A stretch of DNA of 60,224 nucleotides. Source: Elusimicrobia bacterium GWA2_61_42 (lineage in GTDB: Bacteria; Elusimicrobiota; Elusimicrobia; Elusimicrobiales; UBA9959). Below, piece by piece: positions 34,306 through 42,600 of the stretch; positions within the stretch are counted from its first letter, which is position 1; every line of letters starts with the position of its first letter. The notes under the pieces are model-generated. The model had not been told where the DNA came from, searched no databases, and saw nothing but the letters and a program-made list of their open reading frames with translations. The stretch spans positions 1 through 60,224 of the forward strand of contig MGTU01000003.1 of assembly GCA_001799615.1 (NCBI GenBank), written 5' to 3'. Made by a program: the position numbers and the translations under genes.

Positions 34306-36117
34306 CTACTTGCTGAACCTTTTAGCCTCTTCCTGGAACCGCATGATCAGCGGGGAAAACTCTTTGGCCCCTTTCGGGACCTCCCGGTATTCGGAATCAT
34401 AAACCTTCAGCCCGCCCTTGTACATTTCCAGCGGCATTTCCAGGATGCGGCCTTCCTTTATTATGCCGGCGCTGTCCCAGGAGAACGAGGGCACGAAGGC
34501 CCTGGCGGCGCCGTCGAAAAGGCTCTGCCCGCTGGAATAATCCCCGGCGGGATTCTTAACGCCCGCCAGCGGCAGCAGCGTGGGCACTATATCCAGATGG
34601 CTGGTGGCCCGGCGCACGCGCTGCGGCGCCCGGCCGGGCACATAGAGCACCAGCGGGACGCGCACTTCTTCGGGGCTGTAGCCCTGGTTATGCCCGTAGC
34701 GCCCGCGCTCCAGGAAAGCCTCGCCGTGGTCGCCCATCACCATTACCACCGTATCCTTGTCCCCGCCGGTCTCCCAAACCGCCTTGACTATGCCGCCCAC
34801 CAGCGAATCGTCGAAGTAGATCGAATTTTTATATTTATTGAACAGGCCGCCCACGCTGGTTTTATTCAGCGCCAGCTGGCTGACGCCGGCCGAAGGCTTG
34901 AATTTCTCGAACCCGGGCAGGTAATCGTAATTCCCGTGCGAGGCGTCGTAGAAAATAAAGGAGAAATACGGTTTTTTCGGGTCCCTCGCCTTCAGGTAGG
35001 AGACGAAGCGGCCGGAAATGTCGCTGTCGCGCTCGGCCCCGTTGCTGCCGGCCGGCTCGTCGTAGATGCCTTCCCGCGGCACGGCCACGAAACAGGTCTT
35101 GTTGAACTCCGGGAAGCTGAGCTTGGAGCTGGCGAACAGCCGCAGGTCGTAGCCCTGCTCTTTCAGCACGTCGATCAGCGCCGGGCCGCGCCTTTCGCCC
35201 AGCATGGGGAACCAGTAATTCCCGTAGATCCCGTAAAGGATGGAGAACACGCCGAAGCGCGTGCAGTTGCCGCCGCTGTAATGGTTTTCAAAGACCGCCG
35301 CTTTTTTCGCCAGCGCCATGGTTTCCGGCATCACATCGGAGTTCAGCATGTCCGCGCGCAGCGAGTCCACGATAATGATCAGGAAATTCAGCGGCCGCGC
35401 CGGCGGCGCGACCTTGAGCGGCTGCCCGGGATAGGCCAGGCCGGAATACTTCATCTCCACCCCGCCCTTTACCTCCTCGTCCAGCTTAACCCCCAGGTAT
35501 TTACTGGCGAAGCCGCGTATCCGCAGCGGCTGGTAGAGCGGGAAAAGCTGGGAGTTGCGGGTTATATAGACGGAGTCGTACAGCGTGCCCCAGGCGAAAA
35601 GCCCTTTGTCGGCCGCCACGCAGAACAGCAGCCCGGCGGACAGCGCCAGCGCCGAACGCCGGCTCCAGCCGGCATACCCGGCCGAAAGCTTCCAGAAATA
35701 CCACTGCAGCCCGCCCAGGGCGGCCGCTATCAGCACGAACAGCGCCTTGGTACCCCAGCCCTGGTCCAGGGAGTCCAGCCCGCCCGGGGTCAGCACCAGG
35801 TTCAGCACCATGGAGTTCAGGTGGAATTTGAAGATCTTGTAGACCGCGGCGTCCGTAACCAGCGCCAGCTGGAACAGCGCCATCAGGCCGCCCAGCGCCG
35901 CCCGGCCCGGGGCGAACAGGAATAACAGGCAAGCGGGCAAGGCCAGCGCGGCGTAGAGCATGACGGTATTAGAGACCAGGGCCAGCCCCACAAAAACCAG
36001 CTCCAGCGGGTGCCCGCCGGCGAAAAGCAGGAAAAAGGAACAGATCGCCAGCGAGAGGCAGAAATTAAGCGCCAGGAATATGCCAAGACGCCTGAACCGG
36101 GGTTTTTCTAAAGCCAT
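34306..36117 (-). CDS. YejM/PbgA-like inner membrane sulfatase-fold protein
   Basis: A 603-residue protein with five membrane helices (to about residue 180) and a periplasmic alkaline-phosphatase/sulfatase fold. It resembles E. coli YejM (PbgA), the sensor that controls LpxC turnover: KIFKFHLNSMVLNLVL parallels YejM's segment before its fifth helix, and SGGNCTRFGVFSILYGI parallels its SGN-TT region. Unlike E. coli YejM, metal and nucleophile positions look intact: Asp251 in IVDSLRADML, Thr286 in NCTRFG, Asp463-His464 in MGDHGEAF, His476 in YGHNQGY, as in LtaS/EptA-type phosphotransferases. It may therefore be an active lipid-modifying enzyme. Divergent from the esterase gene. Confidence 0.78.
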   Translation of the reverse strand: MALEKPRFRRLGIFLALNFCLSLAICSFFLLFAGGHPLELVFVGLALVSNTVMLYAALALPACLLFLFAPGRAALGGLMALFQLALVTDAAVYKIFKFHLNSMVLNLVLTPGGLDSLDQGWGTKALFVLIAAALGGLQWYFWKLSAGYAGWSRRSALALSAGLLFCVAADKGLFAWGTLYDSVYITRNSQLFPLYQPLRIRGFASKYLGVKLDEEVKGGVEMKYSGLAYPGQPLKVAPPARPLNFLIIIVDSLRADMLNSDVMPETMALAKKAAVFENHYSGGNCTRFGVFSILYGIYGNYWFPMLGERRGPALIDVLKEQGYDLRLFASSKLSFPEFNKTCFVAVPREGIYDEPAGSNGAERDSDISGRFVSYLKARDPKKPYFSFIFYDASHGNYDYLPGFEKFKPSAGVSQLALNKTSVGGLFNKYKNSIYFDDSLVGGIVKAVWETGGDKDTVVMVMGDHGEAFLERGRYGHNQGYSPEEVRVPLVLYVPGRAPQRVRRATSHLDIVPTLLPLAGVKNPAGDYSSGQSLFDGAARAFVPSFSWDSAGIIKEGRILEMPLEMYKGGLKVYDSEYREVPKGAKEFSPLIMRFQEEAKRFSK

Positions 36118-36135
36118 AAAGGTTGTCCGCCGTCG

Positions 36136-36165
36136 TTGACAAAAGTCAAGAACAAGTGCTAAAGT
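36136..36165 (+). promoter_or_regulatory. Promoter with overlapping palindrome upstream of the exported esterase
   Basis: A perfect -35 box TTGACA (36136-36141) and TAAAGT (36160-36165) are 18 bases apart. The -35 lies in a short palindrome TTGAC-AAAA-GTCAA (36136-36149), which could be an operator. The transcript would start about 36172, leaving a very short leader before the ATG at 36189. Confidence 0.45.
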
Positions 36166-36188
36166 TGATACTATATTCTACTATTAAT

Positions 36189-37307
36189 ATGAAAATGATA
36201 AAAACCGCCCTTATCGCCGTTTTTGCAGTTTTCGCCTTCAACATCGAAGCCCCCGCGGCCGACCTGAACGCCCTCAATAAAGGCGACGTGCAGCGGCTTA
36301 CCGCGGACCTTACCCCCCCCCTGCCCCGCCAGGCCATAGCCGACGTCCTTACCCCGAAAGACGGCATGGACCCGGTGGTCATCACCGTCTCCGGCCTTAA
36401 TTTCGGGGAGATAGGCTGGGGCCCGCTGGAGATGAAGCATTTCCTGAAGATCATCAAGATCTTCTTTCCCAAGAAGGAGATCAGCGAGGCCGACCTGGTG
36501 ACCGCTTTTGTGACCTTCAACAAGGACTATTTCTTCCTTGAGAACGACGAAGACCTCCGCGAGCTGGCCAAAGCCTCCCCCGACCCCCGCCTGCCGGACA
36601 ATTACCTGGAGCTGAAACTCAAGGAGATCCCCGGCTACGCCAACCACGACGTGATAGTGGCCCCCTTTACCTGGTCCCGCGACCCCGCCGACACCGACAA
36701 ATACGTCCCCGAACTGGAAAAAAGAATAGCGGAAGTCCACGACGCCTACAGGAAGACCGGCCGGCCGGTCTATATCCTGGCGCACAGCTGGGGCTCCGTG
36801 CTTACCCACGAGGCCCTGCACCGCCTGGGCCGCTACCGCCCCGACATCCGGATAGACAAGCTCATCACCGCGGGCTCGCCCCTGGTGCCGGCCAACTTCG
36901 TCGTAAAGCTTTTCATGAAATACGAGGTAAAGCACGAAGACCTGGAAAAGTCCGTCTCCAAGCCGGCCATAGTCCGGACCTGGCGCAATATCTGGGCCAT
37001 GCGCGACGCCTATTCCAACACCATCCCCGCGGCGGACCTGAATTACCAGGCCGACGTGGACGTGGAGAACGTGGAGCCCAAGCTGATAGAGCTGATCCTG
37101 CACAGCAAGCCCCTCAAGAAGGACGCCAAGCGCGACCTGTTCAAGATCCGCAACATCAAGGACTGGCACGGGTCGTATTTCTTCGATTACAAGGCCTCGC
37201 TCAAGTCCCTGAACAAAGAGATCTTCGTGCCGGTCTTCAGGCCCCTGCTGGCCCCTCAGGTGGTGGACTGCTCCAAGCAGCCCGCCGCCCCCTCCTGCCC
37301 CGTCTGA
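36189..37307 (+). CDS. Exported alpha/beta-hydrolase (lipase/esterase-like)
   Basis: A 372-residue protein from the ATG at 36189, which gives a good signal peptide (MIKTALIAVFAVFAF, cleavage likely after APA). VYILAHSWGSVLTHEALHR carries the nucleophile serine in an A-H-S-W-G elbow, and NIKDWHGSYFF near residue 325 supplies the likely catalytic histidine, as in PGAP1-like and related lipases. DPVVITVSGLNFGE is the first core strand. Substrate unknown; periplasmic or secreted. An in-frame start at 36123 lies upstream of the promoter and is not used. The gene is monocistronic. Confidence 0.72.
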   Translation: MKMIKTALIAVFAVFAFNIEAPAADLNALNKGDVQRLTADLTPPLPRQAIADVLTPKDGMDPVVITVSGLNFGEIGWGPLEMKHFLKIIKIFFPKKEISEADLVTAFVTFNKDYFFLENDEDLRELAKASPDPRLPDNYLELKLKEIPGYANHDVIVAPFTWSRDPADTDKYVPELEKRIAEVHDAYRKTGRPVYILAHSWGSVLTHEALHRLGRYRPDIRIDKLITAGSPLVPANFVVKLFMKYEVKHEDLEKSVSKPAIVRTWRNIWAMRDAYSNTIPAADLNYQADVDVENVEPKLIELILHSKPLKKDAKRDLFKIRNIKDWHGSYFFDYKASLKSLNKEIFVPVFRPLLAPQVVDCSKQPAAPSCPV

Positions 37308-37340
37308 CCGCGGCCGCGACCGCGCAAAACGGCCGCGAAT

Positions 37341-37368
37341 ACCAAGTTTCAGTTTTCTGAAATTTGGT
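37341..37368 (+). promoter_or_regulatory. Hairpin in the rlmN leader or promoter
   Basis: ACCAAGTTTCAG (37341-37352) and CTGAAATTTGGT (37357-37368) pair over 12 positions with one G-U, around a TTTT loop. The hairpin ends 17 bases before the rlmN start codon. There is no T-tract after it. It may be an operator palindrome or an RNA leader structure. The surrounding 78-base gap holds nothing else. Confidence 0.5.
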
Positions 37369-37385
37369 AAACTTGTAATTACACT

Positions 37386-38408
37386 ATGGACTTTAAAAAA
37401 CTTTCCGTTTTCCTTAAAGAGAACGGCGTCCCCGCCTTCCGCCTGAAACAGGTGCGCGACGCCGTTTACAAGAACTTCGTCGCCTCGTGGGACGAGGTGG
37501 CGGTGCTGCCCGCCCCGCTGCGCGAAAAGCTGGGCGCCAAGTTCCGCGTTCACTCGGTAGAGCCGCTGGAAGCCCTCGTCTCCAAGAAAGGCGACGCCAT
37601 AAAATTCTGCTTCGAACTGAAAGACGGCCTTAAGATAGAGAGCGTGCTGCTTAACCTGCTGCCCGAGAAATGGAGCCTCTGCCTTTCCACCCAGGTGGGC
37701 TGCCCCGTGCGCTGCCCCTTCTGCGCCACGGGCAGAAAAGGCCTGAAGCGCAACCTTTCACCCGACGAAATAACGGACCAGTTCCTGGCCGCCGCGCATT
37801 ACCTTAAAACAAAGCGCTCACAGAAGATCGGCAGCGTGATCTTCATGGGCATGGGCGAGCCTTTCCTGAACTACGAATCCGTCGCCGAAGCCATGCACAC
37901 CATCGCCGACCCGGAAATGATCGGCCTCGGGCAGCGCCACATCTCGGTCTCCACGGCGGGCCATGTGCCGGCCATCCGGCGCTTCGCCAAGGACTTCCCC
38001 CAGTGCAACCTGGCCATCTCCCTGCACGCCGCCGAGGAGGACCTGCGCAACGACCTGGTGCCCCTCAACCGCACCTACCCGCTGGCCCAGCTGGCAAAGG
38101 CGCTCAAGGATTATATTTTCTCCACGAAACGCCGCGTGTTCGTGGAATATGTGCTGATGGAAGGCCTCAACAACAGCCGCACGCAGGCCGCCAGGCTCAA
38201 CGCGTGGCTGCGCACCGTGGCCGCGCCCAAGTATTTCGTGGTCAACATCATCCCTTACAACCGCACCGGCGGCCCCTACAGGGCGCCCACCCGCGACAGG
38301 GTCAAGCTTTTCGCGGACCTGCTGGAAGGGATGGGGCTGGAAGTCACCGTGCGCAAGAGCCTCGGCGAAGACATCTCCGGCGCCTGCGGCCAGCTCGCCG
38401 GCAAATAA
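37386..38408 (+). CDS. rlmN: Dual-specificity RNA methyltransferase RlmN
   Basis: A 340-residue radical SAM enzyme methylating C2 of adenosine in 23S rRNA and some tRNAs. CPVRCPFC holds cluster cysteines 106, 110 and 113. VIFMGMGEPFLNYE is the family's GMGEP motif, and SGACGQLA near the C-terminus carries the cysteine that forms the transient protein-RNA bond. AFRLKQVRDAVYK at the N-terminus is the RNA-binding helix. Typical length. It ends before a strong terminator. Confidence 0.95.
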   Translation: MDFKKLSVFLKENGVPAFRLKQVRDAVYKNFVASWDEVAVLPAPLREKLGAKFRVHSVEPLEALVSKKGDAIKFCFELKDGLKIESVLLNLLPEKWSLCLSTQVGCPVRCPFCATGRKGLKRNLSPDEITDQFLAAAHYLKTKRSQKIGSVIFMGMGEPFLNYESVAEAMHTIADPEMIGLGQRHISVSTAGHVPAIRRFAKDFPQCNLAISLHAAEEDLRNDLVPLNRTYPLAQLAKALKDYIFSTKRRVFVEYVLMEGLNNSRTQAARLNAWLRTVAAPKYFVVNIIPYNRTGGPYRAPTRDRVKLFADLLEGMGLEVTVRKSLGEDISGACGQLAGK

Positions 38409-38413
38409 AAAAA

Positions 38414-38438
38414 CCGGCCCCGTCGAAACACGGGCCGG
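38414..38438 (-). terminator. Terminator for the radical SAM gene at 38457-39308
   Basis: CCGGCCC (38414-38420) pairs with GGGCCGG (38432-38438). Reading the minus strand, the stem is followed directly by seven T (complement of A at 38407-38413), giving a standard rho-independent terminator just after the gene's stop. Confidence 0.8.
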
Positions 38439-38444
38439 CGGTTT

Positions 38445-38482
38445 CCCCGCAGGCTTTTACCGCCTGCGGGGACCTTTTTTTT
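38445..38482 (+). terminator. Terminator for rlmN, inside the 3' end of the opposing gene
   Basis: CCCCGCAGGC (38445-38454) and GCCTGCGGGG (38462-38471) form a perfect 10-pair stem with a seven-base loop, followed by ACC and eight T (38475-38482). It overlaps the last codons of the convergent radical SAM gene, which encode the GPRRR tail. Confidence 0.88.
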
Positions 38483-39308
38483 CGGCGCCGCAGTATTCAA
38501 ACTCCAGCCTGCAGTGGCAGCTGGGTGACGGGCAGGGGGCGGGCTTTTCCAGGAAGCTGAACTCCGGGCTCAGGAAATCGCCCATCGGGGGCCTGTTGAG
38601 GCAGGGCCTGGCGGCGCCGTCCGGGGCCACCCTGCAGTAGTCGACCCCGGAGTTGCACGGCAGTCCCTCCGGGCTGACCTGCTGCAGTTGGTAAAGGGCG
38701 TGGCGCGGCTGGTCGAAAATACCTGACAGCGACTTTTTTTCGGCCTCCGTGTAGGCGGCCGGGTACTGCCCCCCCTGGTAACTCCCGAAGAACGGCGTTC
38801 CTGTGAATTTCAAACCCGAAGCTTCGCAGCCGCGCCGGTACGACAGCACTTTTTCAATAAAAGGCGGATACGCTACCGCGGTTATCCTTACTTTAAAGCC
38901 TTTTTCGCTCAGGGCGGCGGCTTTTTTCAGGAACTCGCCGGCCGAAGGCACATGCTCGGGGTGCAGGCTCAGCACCAGCCTCACGTTTTCAGGAGAAACG
39001 CTGTCGGCCAGCCAGGACAGGTCCGTGGAAAAATTGGTGATAACGAAAATTTCGTTCTTTTGGGACAGGTGCTTGAGCAACCCGGTGAATCCCGGATAAA
39101 GAAAGGGCTCCCCGCCGGCTATATCTATCCTGGCCGGGCCGAAGCGCTCGTCGAACCTGTCCCAGGCCGCCTGCCACTCCGCGGCTGTCCGGCAAACGGC
39201 GGCGCGCGCCGCGCGCCCCGACTCTTTCCCCTGGAGAAAGCAATAGCTGCAGGCATAGCCGCAGCCATAGTGGATATCCCAGCTGACGTGTTTACTATTG
39301 ATAGTCAT
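38457..39308 (-). CDS. Radical SAM protein with SPASM-like C-terminus, stand-alone
   Basis: A 283-residue protein from the ATG at 39308 (GAGAAG just upstream); in-frame starts farther upstream add an unmatched N-terminus. The cluster motif CGYACSYC (Cys16, Cys20, Cys23) is followed by IDIAGGEPFLYPGF. The C-terminal part has CNSGVDYCRVAPDGAARPCLNR, the pattern of SPASM/twitch auxiliary sites, then CPSPSCHCRLEFEYC. Such proteins modify peptides or small metabolites; with no neighbour in its transcription unit the substrate cannot be guessed. Expression ends at the terminator at 38414-38438. Confidence 0.83.
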   Translation of the reverse strand: MTINSKHVSWDIHYGCGYACSYCFLQGKESGRAARAAVCRTAAEWQAAWDRFDERFGPARIDIAGGEPFLYPGFTGLLKHLSQKNEIFVITNFSTDLSWLADSVSPENVRLVLSLHPEHVPSAGEFLKKAAALSEKGFKVRITAVAYPPFIEKVLSYRRGCEASGLKFTGTPFFGSYQGGQYPAAYTEAEKKSLSGIFDQPRHALYQLQQVSPEGLPCNSGVDYCRVAPDGAARPCLNRPPMGDFLSPEFSFLEKPAPCPSPSCHCRLEFEYCGAEKKGPRRR

Positions 39309-39337
39309 CTTCTCGAATCTCAAGGTTTCCAGGGCCT

Positions 39338-39600
39338 TTAAGAAAAGCGGCCGTCTTGCGGCGGCCGCCAGACTAACCCGCACATCCCGATAAATTTATT
39401 ATTCTCCCTGAGCACGAGGCCCCGGTCGCTGACTTCCCCGCGCCCATACTTGCCACCGGTGAAGTTGGCCACGCCTATTTTTTTATCCGCGCCGGCGGCG
39501 CTCTTAAGCAGCCCGCGCGCGACCTCGCGGTAGGGACCAAGGCCCGCGGCTCCCGCCGGAGCGGCACACAGATAAATGTTAGCACTATTGGGATTTGAAA
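39338..39600 (-). pseudogene. Possible remnant of a FlgO/CsgG-like protein gene
   Basis: The 362-base gap 39309-39670 has a minus-strand frame open from the glucan synthase stop down to a TAA at 39338-39340, with no plausible start codon or ribosome binding site. Its middle reads like protein: YREVARGLLKSAAGADK, then KKIGVANFTGGKYGRG and EVSDRGLVLREN. KIGVANF followed by a glycine loop and SDRG resembles the opening strand of FlgO/CsgG-like domains, as in the intact gene at 52640-53575 (VAVAGFSYTDG, SVISERL). In GC-rich DNA an open frame of this length can be chance. Confidence 0.25.
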
Positions 39601-39620
39601 AAAAGCCCGCGAAAGGGAAA

Positions 39621-39646
39621 GGACCCCCGGCTTTGACCGGGGATCC
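39621..39646 (-). terminator. Probable terminator after the glucan synthase gene
   Basis: GGACCCCCGG (39621-39630) and CCGGGGATCC (39637-39646) form a 10-pair stem (one G-T) with a six-base loop, 25 bases after the stop at 39671. On the minus strand it is followed by TTTCCCTTT, a weak T-tract. Confidence 0.5.
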
Positions 39647-39670
39647 TTTCTGCGCCCGGCCTCCGGGGAC

Positions 39671-42600
39671 CTAACCGATCCTGACTTCCACCTGGTGTTC
39701 CGCCCTGTCATCGATGAGGGGGACGACGCAGTCTTCGTGCGCCGTACCGTCCACCGAAACTGAAACCACGCCGTCTCCGGTCCCCGACCGCTCGAGGGTG
39801 ATGTGGTAGAAAGTTTCCCTGTACCGGTAGTGGAGTTTAAAAGACTTCCATTCCTCGGGCAGGCACGGCTCGAAGGAAAGCTTGTCCACCTTCAGCCTGA
39901 CGCCCAGCAAATGCCTTACCAGCAGCTGGTACATCCAGGACGCGGAGCCGCTGTACCAGGTCCACCCGCCGCGGCCCGCCTTGGCGCCGCCGGCATAGAC
40001 GTCGCCCGGCATAACGAAGGGCTCGACCTTGTAGACGGCGCATTTTTCGGGCGTATCGCCGTGGCGCACCGGGTTGATGAGCCCCAATAGTTCCCAGGCG
40101 CGTTTCCTGTCCTTGAGCATGGCGAAAGCGATGACCGACCAGACGGCGGCGTGGGTATACTGCCCGCCGTTCTCCCTGACCCCGGGCACGTAGCCCTTTA
40201 TGTAGCCCGGGGCGGCCTCGGACTTGTCGAAAGGCGGTTCGAAGAGCTTTATCAGCGAATTCTTCCGGTCCACCAGGTGCCCGTCGACCTGCTCCATGGC
40301 CGCGGCGGCCCTGCCCGGGCCGGCCGCTCCGGAGATGACCGCCCAGGATTGCGGCAGCGAGTCGATGCGGCACTCGGAATTGGAGGCGGAGCCGAGAGGC
40401 TCGCCGCTGTCGAAGTAGGCCCGCTTGTACCATTGCCCGTCCCAGCCGGCGGCCTCTATATTACGCGCCAGCTTCGCCGCCTCGTCGAGGCAGAGCGCCG
40501 AGAACTCTCCGTCGCCGCGGCCCGCCGCGAGGGCCGACATGGTGTTGAGCACGCGGTACAGGAAGAACGCCAGCCAGACGCTTTCCCCTTTTCCCTCGTG
40601 CCCGACGAGATTCATGCCGTCGTTCCAGTCGCCGCTGCCCATCAGGGGCAGGCCGTTGGGGCCGAAGCGCAGGGCATGCCTGACCGCGAGCACGCAGTGC
40701 TCATAGAGCGTCCCGGTCTTGCCGGAGACCCTGGGCAGGTCGTAATAGGATTCTTCTTCGGGCTTTACGGGCGGGCCCTCCAGGAAGGGCACCTGTTCCT
40801 CGAGGACGCCGGTATCGCCGATCTCCTCCACGTAAAGGCACGCTACCAGCGGCAGCCACAGGTAATCGTCGGAACAGTGGCTGCGCACCCCGCGGCCCGA
40901 AGGCGGGTGCCACCAGTGCTGCGCGTCCCCCTCCGGGAACTGGTGCGCGGCGAAAGCCAGCAGCTGTTCTCTTATCAGCGCCGGGTGCGAATGCGTCAGG
41001 GCCATGACGTCCTGCAGCTGGTCCCGGAAGCCGAAGGCGCCGCCGGACTGGTAGTAGCCGCTGCGCCCCCACAGGCGGCAGGCGAGCACCTGGTACTGCA
41101 GCCAGCCGTTGACCAGGAAATTTACGGAGTTGTCCGGGGTTTCCACGTAGACCACGCCGAGGGCGCGCTTCCAGTGCTCCCAGACGGCTTCGAGCTCCGC
41201 GCGCACCGATTCGGTCCCGTTGAACCGCTGCAGGATGCCGCGCGCCTCGTCGGCGCTTTTGGCGGCGCCGAAGGTGAAGACTATTTCCTTCTCGTCGTTG
41301 TCTTCCAGCTCGAACTTGACCTGCATGGCCGCGCACGGGTCCAGCCCGGCGCCGGTCCTGCCCGAAAGGGCCTCGCTGCGCATGGCGGCCGGCGCCGCCA
41401 GCGCGCCGTTGCGGCCTATGAACTCGCGCCGGTCGCCGGTCACGAAGCGCTCGGTTTCGCTCACGTCGAGGAAAACCACCCTGTCGGGGAATTCCTTGTT
41501 GTAATGGTTATACGCCGTCAGGGCGCCGCTCTTGGGGTCCACCTCCGTCAGGATGTGCATGTGGGCGTTCTCCCGCAGCGTTCCCATCACCAGCTCGTTA
41601 TAGGAGGAGGCGGATAGTTTCCTCGCGCGCCCGGAGGAGTTCTTGATCTTCAGCACGGCGAACTTCACCGGCTGGTCCAGGGCGACGAACACCGTCAGCT
41701 CGGAGGAGATGCCGTCCTCCGCGTGCTCGAAGATGCTGTAGCCGAAGCCGTGGCGCGACAGGTAGCCGGTGCTCCCCCTGGCCGGCAGCGGCGTCGGGGA
41801 CCAGAAGCGCCCGCTTTCCTCGTCGCGCAGGTACAGGGCTTCGCCGCAGGCGTCCGTGACCGGGTCGTTCTTCCAGGGCGTCAGGCGGAACTGCTGCGCG
41901 TTCTCGCTCCAGGTGTAGGCGCCGCCGCTCTCCGAAATTATGGTCCCGAACTGGCGGTTGGCCAGCACGTTCACCCAGGGCGCCGGCGTGGTCTGCAGCC
42001 GGCTCGTGGAGATGACGTACTCCCGGCCGTCCCGGGTAAAGCCGCCCAGCCCGTTGAAATAGACCAGGTCGGCGCGCTGCGCCGGTCCTTCGTCTTCCGC
42101 GGGGAAGGCTTTCTTCGCCGTCGCCGTCAGCGGCCTGGGGGCGGCGGACTTGGCCACGCGGTCCAGGTGCTCGCCCAGGGTGCCGCCCCTGTCGGAGATA
42201 ACTATCCTGGCCACGGTCAGCATGAGGACCTTGTCCTCTTCCGACATCTGGTCGGCGCGCCGCGAGAAAATGCGGCCCTGCTGGCTGGAGGGCAGTTTCG
42301 CGCTGGCGGAGATCAGGTCGTTTATTTTTTCGCTCAGGGAGTCCCGGTAAACGGAACGGTTCTCGTTCCAGATGACCAGGTCCACCGGCAGGCCTTTCAT
42401 GCGCCAGTAGGCGTGCGCCTGCGCCATGCGCGCTATGAGCCCTACGTTCTCCTGGTCCTCCACCCGCACTATCACTATGGGCAGGTCTCCGGAGATGCCG
42501 TACCCCCACAGGTCGGTCTGGCCCCTCCGGTTCTGCTTGAGCACGCTGGCGTGCGCGCGCCACTCGGGGTTGGCGTAAATTATGGCGCTGGCCAGGCGGC

